Origin: an uncultured Intestinimonas sp.
GTDB lineage: Bacteria; Bacillota_A; Clostridia; Oscillospirales; Oscillospiraceae
Reading direction: 5' to 3'
Assembly: GCA_958435885.1 (NCBI GenBank)
Contig: CAUBHZ010000114.1
Location: 1-6,342, forward strand
DNA: 6,342 bases
In this document: piece after piece, positions 5,471 to 6,342 of the stretch
How the letters are laid out: each line of letters starts with the position of its first letter
How positions within the stretch are numbered: position 1 is the first letter of the stretch
Position numbers and translations under genes: made by a program
Notes under the pieces: generated by a model
The model's input: the letters and a program-made list of their open reading frames with translations, nothing else
Told to the model about the DNA's origin: nothing
Databases searched by the model: none

Positions 5471-6342
5471 ATGAAACAGAACATCCGCACCAAATGGTTT
5501 GCCCTGACCCTGACCGCCGCCCTGGCCCTGACCACTCTGACCGCCTGCGGGAACGGCGCCGGCACGGCGTCCCTCCCCGAGACCCCCGGCACCAGCGCCC
5601 CCCTCCTGGAAGAGAGCGGCGGCGTGGCCGGCACCGTCCTGCTGAGCGTGAACCCGGAGATCGAGATGGACTATGACGATCTGGGCAACGTGGTGGCCCT
5701 CACCGGCCGCAACCAGGAGGCCCAGACCCTGCTGGCCTCCTACACCGGCTATGAGGGCCGGCCCTGTACCCAGGTGGTGGGAGAGCTGGTGGACGAGATC
5801 AATGCCCTGGGCTACTTCGACGCCACCGTGGGCGGCCACGAGAAGAACATCATCCTGAAGCTGGAGCGGGGCTCCGTCTACCCCAATGACCAGTTCCTGA
5901 ACGAACTGGCCGAGGCGGTCCGGCTGGTGGTGGAGACCGACCAGATCGGCTCCCAGGCCGTGACCCTGGACCAAGACGACTACGACGACGCCTACGGGGA
6001 CAAGGGGTACATCAACGCCTCCGCCGCTCAGAGCATCCTCTCCACCCAGCTGGGCCGGGACGATCTGCAGTTTGTGGAGAAGGAGTACGACCTGGACGAC
6101 GGGGAGTACGAGGTGGAATTCGTCCTGGACGGCGTGGAGTACGAGTATGAGGTGAACGCCTACACCGGCAAGGTCACCGAGATGGACGCGGAGTTCCAGG
6201 ACTATGACGACACCGACTATGGCCCGGGCAGCGACGGGATCACCGATTACGGCGTGACTGACTACGACGACACCGACTACGGCCCCAATGCCGACGGGAT
6301 CACCGACTACGACGACACCGACTACGGCCCCAATGCCGACGG
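5471..6342 (+). CDS. Lipoprotein with RsgI-like domain, PepSY domain and acidic repeats (partial)
   Basis: Open to the window end: 290 codons are seen and the C-terminus is missing. Residues 1-26 are a lipoprotein signal peptide (KQNIRTK, hydrophobic core, lipobox LTAC, Cys26). A short linker follows. Residues of about 53-160 resemble the extracytoplasmic middle domain of RsgI: GTVLLSVNPEIEMDYDDLGNVVAL, then LVDEINALGYF and an NIILKLERG strand. In the neighbouring RsgI the matching parts are RIQINPDVEL, LVERAIDMGYL and SITVTSA. Asn61-Pro62 sits where RsgI has its self-cleavage site. Residues of about 180-242 are a PepSY domain (INASAAQSILSTQLG, then VEFVLDGVEYEYEVNAYTGKVTEMD). From 244 on there are DDTDYGPNADG repeats. 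It lacks the cytoplasmic anti-sigma domain and membrane helix, so it cannot itself hold SigI. It is preceded by two SigI-type promoters. I infer a SigI-induced envelope partner, decoy or effector of RsgI. The domain match is by eye. Confidence 0.88.
   Translation, partial: MKQNIRTKWFALTLTAALALTTLTACGNGAGTASLPETPGTSAPLLEESGGVAGTVLLSVNPEIEMDYDDLGNVVALTGRNQEAQTLLASYTGYEGRPCTQVVGELVDEINALGYFDATVGGHEKNIILKLERGSVYPNDQFLNELAEAVRLVVETDQIGSQAVTLDQDDYDDAYGDKGYINASAAQSILSTQLGRDDLQFVEKEYDLDDGEYEVEFVLDGVEYEYEVNAYTGKVTEMDAEFQDYDDTDYGPGSDGITDYGVTDYDDTDYGPNADGITDYDDTDYGPNAD
6200..6342 (+). repeat. 45-bp acidic repeats in the lipoprotein tail, cut by window end
   Basis: The units are DYDDTDYGPGSDG (6200-6238), an expanded ITDYGVTDY plus DDTDYGPNADG (6239-6298), and ITDYDDTDYGPNADG (6299 to the end). 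The last two share almost identical bases, which suggests recent duplication. The number of further copies is not visible. Confidence 0.9.

Noticed and set aside
5294..5974. A 226-codon minus-strand frame across the lipoprotein and intergenic region
   Set aside because: It is antisense to the lipoprotein, which has a proper signal peptide and domains. The frame crosses the promoter pair with no start signal of its own.

Overview
The window looks like chromosomal DNA of a GC-rich Gram-positive gut anaerobe of the class Clostridia. An Oscillospiraceae-type organism (Flavonifractor/Lawsonibacter/Oscillibacter-like) is my inference. It rests on the sigI-rsgI pair, SLH-anchored surface protein, lipobox lipoproteins, strong AGGAGG-like ribosome binding sites and high-GC codon use. 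No species can be named from the sequence alone.

Left part (1-2680): a short leader with a candidate sigma-A promoter precedes a 757-residue secreted protein. This protein has a choice-of-anchor I beta-propeller-like region and three C-terminal SLH domains. A 77-residue helical protein of unknown function follows 25 nt downstream. A strong hairpin at 2636-2679 ends this transcript and also serves the convergent gene on the other strand.

Middle part (2690-3594): a minus-strand lipoprotein with two PepSY domains. A 257-bp divergent intergenic region follows. It holds three TTNACA boxes at an exact 11-bp period (PhoP-box-like) and, nearer sigI, a sigma-I-type promoter.

Right part (3595-6342): sigI and rsgI (GTGA overlap) encode an alternative sigma factor and its membrane-bound anti-sigma factor. 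Next comes a gene for a lipoprotein that runs off the window. The lipoprotein carries an RsgI-like extracytoplasmic segment with the same Asn-Pro site, a PepSY domain, and the same 15-residue acidic repeat found in the RsgI tail.

The most interesting reading is a three-part envelope signalling unit. By comparing the intergenic regions I find the same bipartite element (A/T tract, CCCCG, exactly 17 nt, CCGTA) once before sigI and twice in tandem before the lipoprotein. The spacer between sigI and R1 copies is random while both flanks are conserved, which is the signature of a promoter. Its CCCC and CGTA cores agree with the CCC-type -35 and CGNA-type -10 of known sigma-I promoters. SigI therefore probably activates its own operon and, more strongly, a lipoprotein that mimics the outer half of its own anti-sigma factor.
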